Origin: Ichthyophis bannanicus
Lineage: Eukaryota; Chordata; Amphibia; Gymnophiona; Ichthyophiidae
Assembly: GCA_033557465.1 (NCBI GenBank)
Contig: CM066032.1
Coordinates: 446,832,270 to 446,896,269 of the forward strand
Reading direction: 5' to 3'
Length of the DNA: 64,000 nucleotides
The translations under genes and the position numbers were made by a program. The notes under the pieces were generated by a model. That model saw only the letters and a list, made by a program, of their open reading frames with translations. It ran no database searches and had not been told where the DNA came from. Of the stretch, positions 10,291 through 20,913 are shown piece by piece. Positions within the stretch are counted from its first letter, which is position 1; the number at the start of each line of letters is the position of its first letter.

Positions 10291-11851
10291 ATTTATTTAT
10301 TTATTTATTTAACATCTTTTATATACCGCACTATTCATAATCAGCGCGGTTTACATAAAACAAGAAAACATCAGATAAGATACAGATTATCTGGGTTTTT
10401 TTTTTACATAAAACAGGAACAGAAACTTGGGTAACCGGGGCAATTATTTACAATAAATAATAGTCAGTGAAACTATTTACATTTGGAAGACATATTGTAT
10501 GAAAAGAACCTTGTTGTTATGAGGGAGAGGTGTGAAGTGTTGTTGGGTTAGTAGAGGTTATGTGTTAAGAACGGGATTGTTGCTATTTGAGTGTACCTGT
10601 GTTACTATGTTCTCTGGGAAATATTTGATGAAAAGGTGATGTTTCAAGGCCTTTTTGAACTGGAAGAGATCAGCGATGGCCCTAATGTGTGGTGGGAGGG
10701 TGTTCCAAAGTTTTGGAGCGCATAAACTGAAGGATCGGTTTACTGTTGTGGAGTTGTATCTTACGGACTCTTTTGGAACCATTACCATGTTTAATTCCGT
10801 GGTTCTTCTTAGCCTGTTGGTAGGGATTGGTTGGATCATCTCTGATAAAGATGAGGGAGCGAGTCGTTTGTGAGCTTTAAAGGTTAGGAGCAGAGTCTTG
10901 AAGGTGATTCTCGCTTGGATAGGGAGCCAATGTAATTGTTTCAGGAGAGGTGTTACATGATCTCTTTTAGGAGCCCCGAAAAGCACTCTTGCTGCACTGT
11001 TTAATGCTAGTTGAAGCGGGTTTAGGGCAGATTGGGGGATCCCTTGTAATATAGAGTTTGCGAAGTCAAAATGGGGAATAATTAGAGCCTGGTAGACCGT
11101 ACGGAAATCATCTGGATCAATCAGTTGGCGGAGGTGTCTGAGGGAGCGAATCTTAAAATACACTGCCCTTACTGTGTTGGCTATGTGGGTCTTCATATCT
11201 AGATTCTGATCCAGAGTCACTCCAAGGTATCGGATGTGGGATTTTACTTGCAACTTGGCATCTTGCACCTCAAGGAATGTGGGTGGTGTGAACTTAGAGT
11301 TCCTTGAAATGAAAAGAACTTCCGTTTTTTTATTCTGGATTCTGAGATTTTGAGTCAGTAGCCAATTTGAGATGACGTTAAAGCACTTGGTTATGGGGGT
11401 GAGGTTCATCTTGTCTATGCAGAACGGCATATATAGTAACACGTCATCTGCATAGATCATGCAGTTGACATTGAAGGACCTGATAATGTTGCATATAGGT
11501 TGCATGTATATATTAAATAATAGTGATGATAAAGAGGATCCTTGTGGGACTCCTTGTCCTTGGTGAAACGGATCTGATGTTTCACCATTTGAGCGGACTT
11601 GCTGCCATCTTTCTGAGAGGTATGAGTTGCACCATTCTAGAGCATTTCCACAGAGGCCCTTCTCTCTTAGGCGGATAATAAGAAGATCGTGACAGACGGA
11701 ATCAAAAGCAGCCACAATATCTAGAAAGATGAGAACAAAACCCTGTTTGATGTTATCGATACCAGAGTTTAGGCTGTTAAGGAGTGAAGTGAGGAGCGTC
11801 TCGACCCCATGCGATTCTCTGAATCCATGCTGACAGGTATCCAAAGGCGCT
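10291..11851 (-). mobile_element. Young 5'-truncated L2 LINE inside CR1
   Basis: The tail (ATTTATTTATTTATTT, then the ACCGC hairpin at 10325-10350) is at the left, so the element is on the minus strand. It is flanked by TCTT at 10287-10290 and 11852-11855, and comparison with the uninterrupted CR1 at 36241-36300 shows this is a 4-bp target duplication. The RT frame is open throughout. The protein is close to that of the 38-44 kb L2, so both belong to one recently active subfamily. Confidence 0.93.
10558..11851 (-). CDS. L2 reverse transcriptase, 5'-truncated but uninterrupted
   Basis: About 430 codons are open with no stop. Visible RT motifs in order are HGFRESHG, FLDIVAAFDS (first catalytic Asp), GVPQGSSLS and IYADDVLLY (catalytic Asp pair), followed by the thumb-like region ending FKKALKHHLFIKYF. 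The frame reads backwards past 11851 into antisense CR1 sequence up to 11907, so the apparent start Met is foreign and not meaningful. The endonuclease domain and 5'UTR are missing, so the copy cannot transpose on its own. Confidence 0.9.
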
Positions 11852-13193
11852 TCTTGTCTTACTAATCTGTTATGTTTTTTTGAAGGAGTGAATAAACAGG
11901 TGGACAAAGGTGAGTCAGTTGATATTGTGTATCTGGACTTTCAGAAAGCCTTTGACAAGGTCCCTCATCAGAGACTTTTGGCAAAACTAAAGAGTCATGG
12001 GATAGGAGGCAGTGTACTATTGTGGATCAGGAACTGGTTAAAAGATAGAAAGCAGAGGGTAGGGCTAAATGGCCAATTTTCCCAATGGAGAAAGGTGAAT
12101 AGTGGTGTACCCCAGGGATCTGTGCTGGGTCCGCTGCTTTTTGACATATTCATAAATGACCTGGAAAGTGGAATAACGAGTGAGGTTATCAAATTTGCAG
12201 ATGACACAAAACTATTTAAAGTTGTTAAAACCCAAGAGGATTGTGAAAAGTTGCAAGAGGATCTTGATAAATTGGAAGACTGGGCATCAAAATGGCAGAT
12301 GAAATTTAATGTGGACAAGTGCAAGGTTATGCACCTAGGGAAGAACAACCCAAACTATGGTTACACGATGCAAGGTTCCACATTAGGAACCACCACCCAG
12401 GAAAAAGATATAGGCGTCATTGTGGATACCAAGTTAAAACCCTCAGCCCAGTGTGCAGCGGCGGCCAAGAGAGCAAATAGAATGCTAGGTATGATAAGGA
12501 AAGGAATGGAAAATAAAACAAAAGATATTATAATGCCTCTATATCGTTCCATGGTAAGACCGCACCTTGAATATTGTGTGCAGTTCTGGTCGCCGTATCT
12601 TAAAAAGGATATAGCGATTTTAGAAAAGGTACAGAGAAGAGCCACCAAAATGGTAAAGGGGATGGAAGGATACTCCTATGAAGAAAGGCTAAAAAGGCTA
12701 GGGCTCTTTAACCTGGAAAAGAGACGGCTGAGGGGAGATATGATAGAAGTCTATAAATTAATGAACGGAGTGGAGCGGGTAAACGTAGATCGATTGTTTA
12801 CGTTATCAGAATATAGAAAGACTAGGGGACATGCAATGAAGCTACAGGGTAAACTATTTAAGACTAATAAAAGAAAACATTTTTTCACTCAACGTGTAAT
12901 CAAACTCTGGAATTTGTTACCGGAGGATGTAGTAAAGGCTGTTAGTGTAGCTGGGTTTAAAAAAGGTTTGGACAAGTTCCTGGAGGAAAGGTCCATAAAC
13001 CATTATTAAGAAGTGACCGAAGATATCAATGCTTGACCCAGTACAAGCATTGTGGAACTTGTGTCTCTTGGGGAAACTGCTAGGTACATATGCCCTAGAT
13101 TGGCCACTGTTGGAAACAGAATACTGGGCTTGATGGACCTTGGTCTGACCCAGTATGGCATATCTTATGTTCTTATGTTTTTATGTTCTTATG
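11852..13193 (+). mobile_element. CR1 LINE, C-terminal RT and 3'UTR
   Basis: It resumes the CR1 that stops at 10290 (shared TCTT) and runs through the end of the RT ORF to a complete 3'UTR with TGGTCTGACCCAGTATGGC and terminal TTCTTATG repeats near 13160-13193. At about 13194 minus-strand L2 text similar to that before 10118 resumes, which places this CR1 inside the older L2. Confidence 0.92.
11888..13009 (+). CDS. CR1 reverse transcriptase C-terminal two-thirds
   Basis: The open frame is 373 codons and is only interrupted upstream by the L2 insertion; the first codon is GTG (Val) and is not a real start. Motifs are VYLDFQKAFD (about residues 14-23, catalytic Asp), [11 protein letters not shown] (72-82) and KFADDTKLF (102-110, catalytic pair). 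The CR1 C-terminal signature follows (DLGV-like, [26 protein letters not shown]) and the protein ends FLEERSINHY. The absence of stops indicates a young insertion that was probably intact before the L2 landed. Confidence 0.93.
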   Translation: MNKQVDKGESVDIVYLDFQKAFDKVPHQRLLAKLKSHGIGGSVLLWIRNWLKDRKQRVGLNGQFSQWRKVNSGVPQGSVLGPLLFDIFINDLESGITSEVIKFADDTKLFKVVKTQEDCEKLQEDLDKLEDWASKWQMKFNVDKCKVMHLGKNNPNYGYTMQGSTLGTTTQEKDIGVIVDTKLKPSAQCAAAAKRANRMLGMIRKGMENKTKDIIMPLYRSMVRPHLEYCVQFWSPYLKKDIAILEKVQRRATKMVKGMEGYSYEERLKRLGLFNLEKRRLRGDMIEVYKLMNGVERVNVDRLFTLSEYRKTRGHAMKLQGKLFKTNKRKHFFTQRVIKLWNLLPEDVVKAVSVAGFKKGLDKFLEERSINHY

Positions 13194-13400
13194 TGCACTG
13201 CGCTCCCATCAGTAGCCATGCCACGGCATTTTAAACAACTGGCAGCAGCCTAAGAGACTTCTTTGGCAGCCTTACATAGAGGACATTACAATACCAAGGC
13301 TTGTACCACTAACCGCAGCGCCAAATCTGTCAAGTAGGGGCATCAAGTATGGTTATCATATGAGACTATCTATTGTTATCTTCCTGGATGTTTACTTTCT
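13194..13400 (-). mobile_element. Old L2 LINE, right part after CR1 insertion
   Basis: TGCACTGCGCTCCC and GAGGACATTACAATACC resemble the minus-strand L2 RT C-terminal region (compare 10998-11060). It is the expected continuation of 9603-10117 across the CR1. Divergence is high and the far boundary is unclear; 13400-13645 has nothing I recognise. Confidence 0.5.
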
Positions 13401-13760
13401 TTGGTAGCAATTGCATGATGTTTTGACTGTATGTCCATTCCAAGTGCAGAATCTAAAAAGAAAGATCCTTATTTGCTTTTTTCAACTTCTACATAATATT
13501 TCTCTTATCCATCCCTGGGGAAGCAACACAGGGTCAACTCTATGCACACCACAAAGCAATATCTCCAACTTCCATTTAAGGTAAACTCCCTTGCTGCATT
13601 AAGCAGTCAAAGGAATGTTGAATGGCCATAATCCTAAAGCAAAGATAAGAACATAAGAAATGCCATACTAGGTAAGACCATGGTCCATTAAGCCCAGCAT
13701 CCTGTTTCAAACATGTCACAAGTACTTGTCAGGTTCCCAAAAGGGTACACAGATTCAATG

Positions 13761-15035
13761 TTGCTTATAGAAAAATAGAAACATGATGACAGAAAAAGAC
13801 CACATGGCCTATCTAGTCTGTCCTTCCATATCAACAACTACAACAGTCCACTTTTTACCTTTAGAGATCCTCTGTGTTGGTCCCATGTTTTTTTGAATTC
13901 AGTTACTGTCCTCATCTCTACCACCTCCACTGGGAGACTATTCCATGGATCCACTACTCTTTCCGTAAAGAAATATTTCACATATCACTCCTGAATCTAT
14001 CTCCCTTCACCCTCATCCCATGTCCCCTCGTAGCAGAACTTGCTTTCAATTGAAAGAGGCTCTCTCCCTGAACATTTATGCCACAGAGGTATTTAAACAT
14101 CTCAATCATATCACCTCTATCCCGCCTTTCCTCTAAGTCTGTCCTCATATGCTTTATAATGAAGCCCACTAATTATTTTAGTAGCCACCCTCTGTACCGA
14201 CTCCATCCTGTTCACATCCTTTTGAAGGTGCGGTCTCCAGAATTGCACACTATACTCCAAATGAGGTCGCACCAAAGACTTATACAGAGGCATTATCACC
14301 TCCTTTTTTCTGCTAGCCATTCCTCTCCGTATGCACCCAAGCATCCTTCTAGCTTTTGCCATCGCCTTTTCTACCTGTTTAGCTACTTTAAGATCATCAG
14401 ACACAACCACGCCTAGGTCCCGCTCTTCTTTAGTGGACAAAAGTACTTCACCTCCTATGCTGTATTGCTCCCTTGGATTGCTGCAGCCCAAATGCATGAC
14501 CTTACATTTTTTAACATTAAATCCCAGCTGCCAAATTCTAGACCATTCTTCAAGCTTAGCTAGATCCCTCCTCATGTTATCTACACCTTCCTGGGTGTCT
14601 ACTCTATTGCAGATTTTGGTATCATCCGCAAAGAGGCAAACCTTCCCCGACAGCCCTTCCGCTATAGTTATTTATTTATTTATTACAATCTTTTATATAC
14701 CGCGCTATTTGATGTCAGCGCGGTTCACATACAACAACATCAACAGAATAACAGGCTATTCCGTGTTTACAGCAAACAGGTATATAAACTAACACTTATA
14801 TATCACTTATATATCACTAACAAAGATGTTAAAAAGAATCGGACCAAGGACAGATCCCTGGGGCACACCACTGGTAACATCCTTCTCCTCAGAGTGAGCT
14901 CCATTTACTTGTACTCTTTGTCGCCTCCCACCCAACCAATTTCTAACCCTAGCAGTAACTTTAGGGTCCATCCCTAGGGTGCTCAGTTTGTTTATAAGTC
15001 GCCTGTGAGGAACAGTGGATCCCAGAGTAAGCAGT
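13761..15035 (-). mobile_element. Second CR1 subfamily inserted in the 3'UTR of the first
   Basis: The minus-strand RT part reads [16 protein letters not shown] and [14 protein letters not shown] (14870-14990), LFADDTKICNRV near 14620-14640 and the C-terminal core over 14575-14117. It ends in the 3'UTR phrase GGTCTTTTTCTGTCATCATG (reverse of 13773-13800). This subfamily differs from the FADDTKLF type nearby and matches the copy at 25764-26798. An L2 tail (14665-14812) lies inside it. Confidence 0.85.
14665..14812 (-). mobile_element. L2 LINE 3' tail fragment in CR1
   Basis: TTATTTATTTATTTA followed by the ACCGCGC...GCGCGGT hairpin (14699-14724) is an inverted L2 tail of the same subfamily as 10291. 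It separates the CR1 phrases encoding FVSDI and GLSGKVCLFADD. The short TATA-rich flanks prevent a precise duplication call. Confidence 0.85.
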
Positions 15036-15650
15036 GGATTTCCCTGGTACTCTTTAATAATAGTTTATGGACTTTTCCTCCAGGAACTTGTCCAAACCTT
15101 TTTTAAAATCAGCTACGCTAACAGCATTTACTACATCCTCCAGTAACAAATTCCAGAGTTTGATTATGCATTGAGTGAAAAAACATTTTCTCTTATTAGT
15201 CCTAAATGTGCTACATTGTAGCTTTATTGACTGTCCCCTAGTCTTTCAACTTTTTGAAGAAGTAAACAACCGATCTACATTTACCTGTTCCACTATAGAC
15301 CTCTATCATATCTCCCCTCAGCCATCTCTTTTCCAGGTTGAAGAGCCCTAACCTTTTAAGCCTCACCTCATAGGGGTATCTTTCCATCCCCCTTACCATT
15401 TGGTGCTCTTCTCTGTACCTTTTCTAATTCTGTTATATCCTTTTTAAGATGTGGCAACCAGAATTGCACACAATATTCAAGGTGCAGTCACACCATTGAA
15501 CAATACAGAGGCATTATAACATCCTCGGTTTTGTTCTCCATTCCTTTCCTTATGATTCCTAGCATTCTATTTTCTTTCTAGGCTGCCGCTGCACACCTCA
15601 CAGACAGCTTCAATGTATTATCCACAATGATGCTTAAATCCTTTTCCTGA

Positions 15651-16150
15651 ATGGTGGACCAGAGGGGGACGGGCCTTTTAGGACCCCATTCTATACCGCA
15701 GGAAGAAAACGTTCCACCAGCATACAGATTCGGGCCTGAGGACAGTCCGGTGTGCTCCTGCATGCCTGTGGGGATGTCCTCCCCACAGGCTCCTGTGGCG
15801 CAGACCCCTTCTTCCCCACCTCCCAACCTATGGCTGGCCAGCTGGGGCCTAGATTGTGTGGCAGGGCCCCCCCCCCCCTTGCTCCCAGCCCTGGGAGGGA
15901 TCCCCGGCCCCAATCACACAGTTAGTCCTGATTATTCCACAGGATGAACAGGGCTGTGACTAGAATCAGCCCTGTATGTCCTGCCTCCTTGGCCCACCGT
16001 CACTCCGCCCAGATCTTGCTCCCTCTCCCCCCCCCCCCCCCCACGACTCTCCATGTCCTGCTGCTCTAGCCATGCAGGGAAAGCTGGAAGAGGACTCAGG
16101 GCAGGACGTGCAGCCCTGCAGGACCCATCTCAGAATTGGGGCCTTTATTG
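15651..16150. repeat. GC-rich block related to the 5' leader of the old L2 at 50.6 kb
   Basis: It is homologous over about 500 bp to 50750-51290. Shared phrases include TGTGCTCCTGCATG against CATGCTCCTGCATT, and ACAGGGCTGTGACTAGAATC against ACAGGGCTGTCACCGGAATC, each followed by the mirror half GCCCTGTA. Because 50561-55349 is bounded by a target duplication, that homologous segment is part of an L2. Here the block stands alone inside CR1 and replaces about 477 bp of RT sequence. It contains C-runs at 15869 and 16028. Strand relative to L2 is plus. Confidence 0.6.
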
Positions 16151-18097
16151 ACTGGCTTACTTTTGTCTATCTTTTTATTTACACCTTCAAAAAAATATAA
16201 CAGATTAGTAGGACAAGACTTTCATTGGCTAAATCCATGTTGAAATTCTTCCATTAAACCATGACTATCTGCATGTTCAGTAATTTTTATCTTTATAATG
16301 TTTTTTACCATTTTGCCTGGTACTGACATCAGGCTCACCAATCTGTAGTTTACCAGATCGCCCCTGGAATCATTTTTAAAAATTGGCATTACATTGGCCT
16401 TTCTCCGATCTTCAGGTACTATAGATGAATTTGATAGTTCATAGATTACTAATAATAGGTCTGCAATCTCATCTTTCAGTTCTTTCAATAACATCAGATG
16501 TATACCATCCAGTCCAGATGATTTGCTATTCTTCAGTTTATCAAATAGTTGTAATACATCTTTCCAGTTTATCGATATTCCTTTCAATTTTTCTGATACA
16601 TCACCTTTAAATACCATTTCAGGCAAGGGTAACCTCTCTACATCTTCTTCAGTAAAGACTGAAACAAAGAATTCATTCAGTTTCTCTGCTATGGCCTTCT
16701 CCTCCCTTAGCGCCCCTTTTACCCATCTATCATCTAATGGTTGAAATTACTCTCTCACAGGTTTTTTGCTACAAATGTACTTGAAAAAGTTTTTATTATG
16801 TGTTTTTGCTTCCACAGCAAGTTTTATTTTCAAATGTTCTCTTTGCCTGCTTTATCAATGCCTTGCATCTAACTTGCTAGTGCTTATGTTGTTTCCCGTT
16901 TTTATCATTTGACTCCTTTTTTCATTTCCTGAAATATGCTTTTTTGGCTACAACAGCCTCTCTGACCTTACGTTTAAACCATGCTGGCAGTTTTTGGGCT
17001 TCCTTCCACTTTTCTTAAAGCCTGGAATACATCTTGTCTGGGCTTCTAAGATAGAATTTTAAAGAATGCCCAAGCTTGATATAAACCTTTGGCCTTCAGA
17101 ACTGCTCCTTTTAGTTTTTTCTTAACTATTTTCCTTATTTTATTATAGGCTCCCTTTTAAAAGTTAAAAGATAGTACTGTGGATTTCCTTGCCATCCTCC
17201 CTCCTTTTATTAAATCAAATGCAATCATGCAATGATCACTATTGTCAAGTGGCCCTAACACTGTTATCTCTTGCACCAGATTCTGTGCTGCACAAAGAAC
17301 TAGGCCCAGAATAGCTTCCCCTCTTGTCGGTTCATGAACTAGCTGCTCCAAGAAGCAGTCATTTATTTCATCTAGAAACTTTGTCTCCCTAGCATGTCCT
17401 GCTGTGATACTGATCCAGTCAATATCAGAGTAGTTGGAATCACCCATTATTACTGTGTTGTAACTTTTTTTTAACTTCCCTGATTTCTTTTAGCATTTCA
17501 TCATCCATCTGTTCATTCTGACCAGGCAGTCGGTAATACTGTACACTCTCACTGCCATTGCCTTCCACGTTTTACATTGAATTTCTATCCATAGAGATTC
17601 TACAGTGTATTTTGTTTCTTGCAAAATTTTAATCCTGTGTGAATCAATGCCTCCTCTAACATAGAGTACAACCCCTCCACCAATTTAATCTACCCTATTA
17701 TTGTGTTATAGTTTGTACTCAGGTATTACAGTTTCCAATTGGTTGTCCTCCTTCAACCAGGTCTCTGAGATGCCAATTATATCATTTAGTGCTATATATT
17801 CTAACACTCCCATCTTATTTTTTAGACTTCTAGTATTTGCACACAGGCATTTTAGAGGTTGCATTTTATTCATATTAATCAGATTATCAGTTGATAGGGT
17901 AATTTGGAATCTTCCAGCTATGTCTGCTCTGTACTTAAGGGTATCTGGGTTACTTTTATCTTTATTAGAACCTATCTATCAGGATGCCCTAATTTCCCTC
18001 TTTTGCTAGTATCGCATGTTACCAGGCGATCCTTCCATCCACCAGCCACTCAGCTATCTACATGCCTAATAACTGAATTGATAACTCATGGCGTAGA

Positions 18098-18306
18098 GTA
18101 GATGAGTAGCCTAATGGTTAGAGTACTGGCTTGGGAGCTAAAAGACCATAGTTTGATTCCCACTAGCATTCCTTGTGACCTTGGGCAAGTCACTTAACCC
18201 TCCATTGCCTCAGAAAATACATGTTGTTAATGTACATTACAAAGCTTAAGTTATAATGTAAACTGCTTTGACTGAAATGATAAAGCAGTATAAAAGCCTG
18301 TTAAAT
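18098..18306 (+). mobile_element. tRNA-derived SINE with L2-type tail
   Basis: A-box-like TAGCCTAATGG and B-box-like AGTTTGATTCC are followed by CCTTGTGACCTTGGGCAAGT and CACTTAACCCTCCATTGCC, both shared with the SINE at 48412. The 3' hairpin is ACTGCTTT...AAAGCAGT (18262-18289), followed by TATAAAAGCC and a short A-rich end. It lies at the 5' edge of the minus-strand CR1. From 18307 to about 18480 I recognise nothing. Confidence 0.8.
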
Positions 18307-18480
18307 GAACTATAACAGCCATCTTAACCCTTCCCTCATGGGCACATGTCCCTGGAGAAACCTCCTCGGTGCAAGAGGATTTTACATCACCTAGAGGACA
18401 AGTCCTAACTACATGATCACTTCCTACAACACAAAGGTGATATTCTCTTTTCACATGACCTCTCTCCTCCATGGCAACAG

Positions 18481-20740
18481 ACCGTAGGTCTCATCTATAT
18501 ATCATCATCTGTTCTTTTACGTTCACATTCTTCTACTTGCTGTATCTCTCAAACAAATTGCCTGCTTGAAAATGACCCACTCTTTCCCAAGTTAAAAGTA
18601 CAGATGGAACTCAACAACGTGTGTACCCTTTTTCCCTTAATTTTTATCTATTACAATATTTCATATATTCCAAAAGAGTACTTGAAATTAATAATGGGCA
18701 CTCTGCAACACAGTATTGCTAGAAACCCCCGTGAACTGATCTGCACAACTATTAACCAATAACCCAATTACAATGTGCTTAAGACAGAGATTGTCAAAAA
18801 AGTTTAAGAACTCAGAGGTATAAGAAAACCACCACTAAATGAAAAAGCTAAAATGAAAAGAAGCAGAAAGAGACGCCATATCAATATATACAAGAAGAAA
18901 TTAAGTCATCTGGTTTCCAGAAGGAGTGCCTACTAAACAGGACCCAGGAGAACTCTATCCTGAAAAAACCTATCAAGCTGAAAAGGATCATCGAAAACAA
19001 AATTATTATCACCAACTGTAATACAATATTTGCACAGAAATTCTTTTTATTTGTATTGAAATTTTCACGTGACATCTACAACAATAAAGAAAAGCAATCT
19101 CACTGCATTTACAATAAAGAAGAATTATAAACAATAGGAAAACTATCACAGAAATTGCACTAGCCCTGATCAAGGGAAGGCAGTCAATTAGGACAAAGGC
19201 AACCAAAATACTCAATATAGATCCCTTTCATACATCCTTATATGCAAGATGAAATTAACAGTAAATTAACGCCAATCCTACCTAACTTCAGGTTTACCCA
19301 AAAGGAAATTCCCCAGTTGCAAAACATCCACAAAAATAAATCTATTCCCAGTATTGGTCACAATAAATTTACATGGAAATGTTAAGTAAAATGTAGTTCT
19401 AATGACTGACACCTTAGATTTTAACTTCATGAAAGCTCGCCTCAGGAAAAATACTTATAGACTGTCCACAAAAGGGAGCTGCCTTGTTGGCAAAATACAA
19501 TTTTAATATAGAAATATTTTCCAATTTTGATCTAAAAGTTACCAGTGAGATGGCTCTCTTGGGAACATTGTCCAATGACATCTCCAAAATGTCAATTAAT
19601 CTGGAGAAACAATTTTGTCAGCTTCTCCTTCCACAACCTCAGGTCTAATTCCAGGAGGAAGCTAATAGATATTAGATTTAAAAAACTATCAATATTAGGA
19701 AAAGAAAGATTTCTTTCAAATATTTTTTCATCAATTCAAAAACAGAAAGCAAACATAATTCAAGAGCATTTAAAAATCTAAGATTCTTAGCTTTCATCAT
19801 ATTTTTCATCATTTCTAATTTATTCTGAATCACCAAACTGTTCTTAATAGATGTATTTCCAAAGGACTGAGCATTTAACGATGTGCCTTCGGCTTTGGAC
19901 AGTCTTGTATCTAAAGCTGTCAGCATGTCACTTTGCTATTGAAGTTTGTTCACTGTCTCATCCGTAAAAGCACAACGTTGAGTCACAGTCCCCTTAAACA
20001 TACCCTCCATTCTGTTAACAGCCATCCATATGTCTTTCAAAGAAACATCACCAAAGTCCGAACCAGGTGAGACAACAGGAAATATCTTTAGGTAAAAACA
20101 CAGGATGTGGATACCATCAATCAGGCTGGGGAGAGAGTACATTAGCAGCCACAGAATGATCAAGAGGGGTGGAAACAGTCCCACAATGACTGTAAACAGT
20201 GCCTGGTGCACTGACTCCTACTAACAAAGCAGGCTGAGGTGGGGAGTTCGATGGACTGACCTTATCCTGGGAAATGATATTTGCTATATGTTGATCCACG
20301 GGAGCCCTGAATAGACCTTTCTGGCCCAGGTATCTTGTTTTTTGCCTTCCTCTTCCCCATCAATGAACTAGGGGGGGGGGGGGCTTTCCAATGCTTCAGT
20401 CATCCTCGGTTGCTCCGAAAGTGTGCCTAAGGGACCGGACCTGCCCCTTAGGTGACATCCCTTCAGATATGTGCCCACATCCACGTTCCGCAATGTCAAG
20501 TTGATTTTAAACCCTCTGACGCTAAAGAGGAGGGAAAAGCAGTAACATCAGGACCCGGCTCCACTCTTAAGCTATTGCTCTCCATTGGGCTGATCCTAAG
20601 CAGCTGCCTTCTGGTGTCCCTTTGACACTAAAGAGGAGGGAGGAGCAGTAACATCACCGGCATGCACCACCAGATGAAATCAGGACCCGGCTCCACTCTC
20701 AAGCTGCTGATCTCCATTATGCTGATCCCAAGCAGGCATC
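18481..20740 (-). pseudogene. L1-type LINE remnant (ORF1 region) with duplicated 5' unit
   Basis: Minus-strand text at 20090-19250 resembles an L1 ORF1: a SLKDIWMAVNRMEG-like start, a heptad-rich stretch with LDTRLSKAEG, a KNLRFLN phrase, then PCKFIVTNTGNRF and a Phe-rich end. Upstream (20735-20519), two copies of a unit containing ACNCTAAAGAGGAGGGA and GGACCCGGCTCCACTCT are spaced 106-132 bp apart, like a tandem 5'UTR. No ORF2 RT was found. Family assignment rests on overall pattern, not a diagnostic motif. Confidence 0.45.
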
Positions 20741-20913
20741 TTCCCTTTGCACAGAAATTTAAGAAAAGAGTTGCCCTGAGAGACGCAGCTTATGATTGTT
20801 TGTCCTTAAAGGCACGTATGCCTCAAGATCCAGTTTCAATCCAACTCTAGAGCAAATTTAGCCATAAAAGTAGCCCTAGATGTTACTTCAGTCTGCAAAT
20901 TTCCAAGAAATCT

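Larger units (their letters stand above)
13646..18095 (-). pseudogene. CR1 LINE composite, minus strand, heavily rearranged
   Basis: Reading leftwards, the EN domain occupies about 18090-17157. It contains NTRSLKNKMGVLEYIALND and SETWLKEDNQLE-like text, then GGGVVLYVRGGID, GDSNYSDIDW and DNSDHCMIAF. RT text follows at 16626-16155 (GDVSEKL, VPEDRRKANVMPIFK, LVNYRLVSL, HGFSQ). A GC-rich block (15651-16150) replaces about 160 codons including the catalytic motifs. RT C-terminus and 3'UTR resume at 15650-15036. A second CR1 (13761-15035) interrupts the 3'UTR, whose end lies at 13646-13760. Numerous stops make this dead. Confidence 0.85.
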
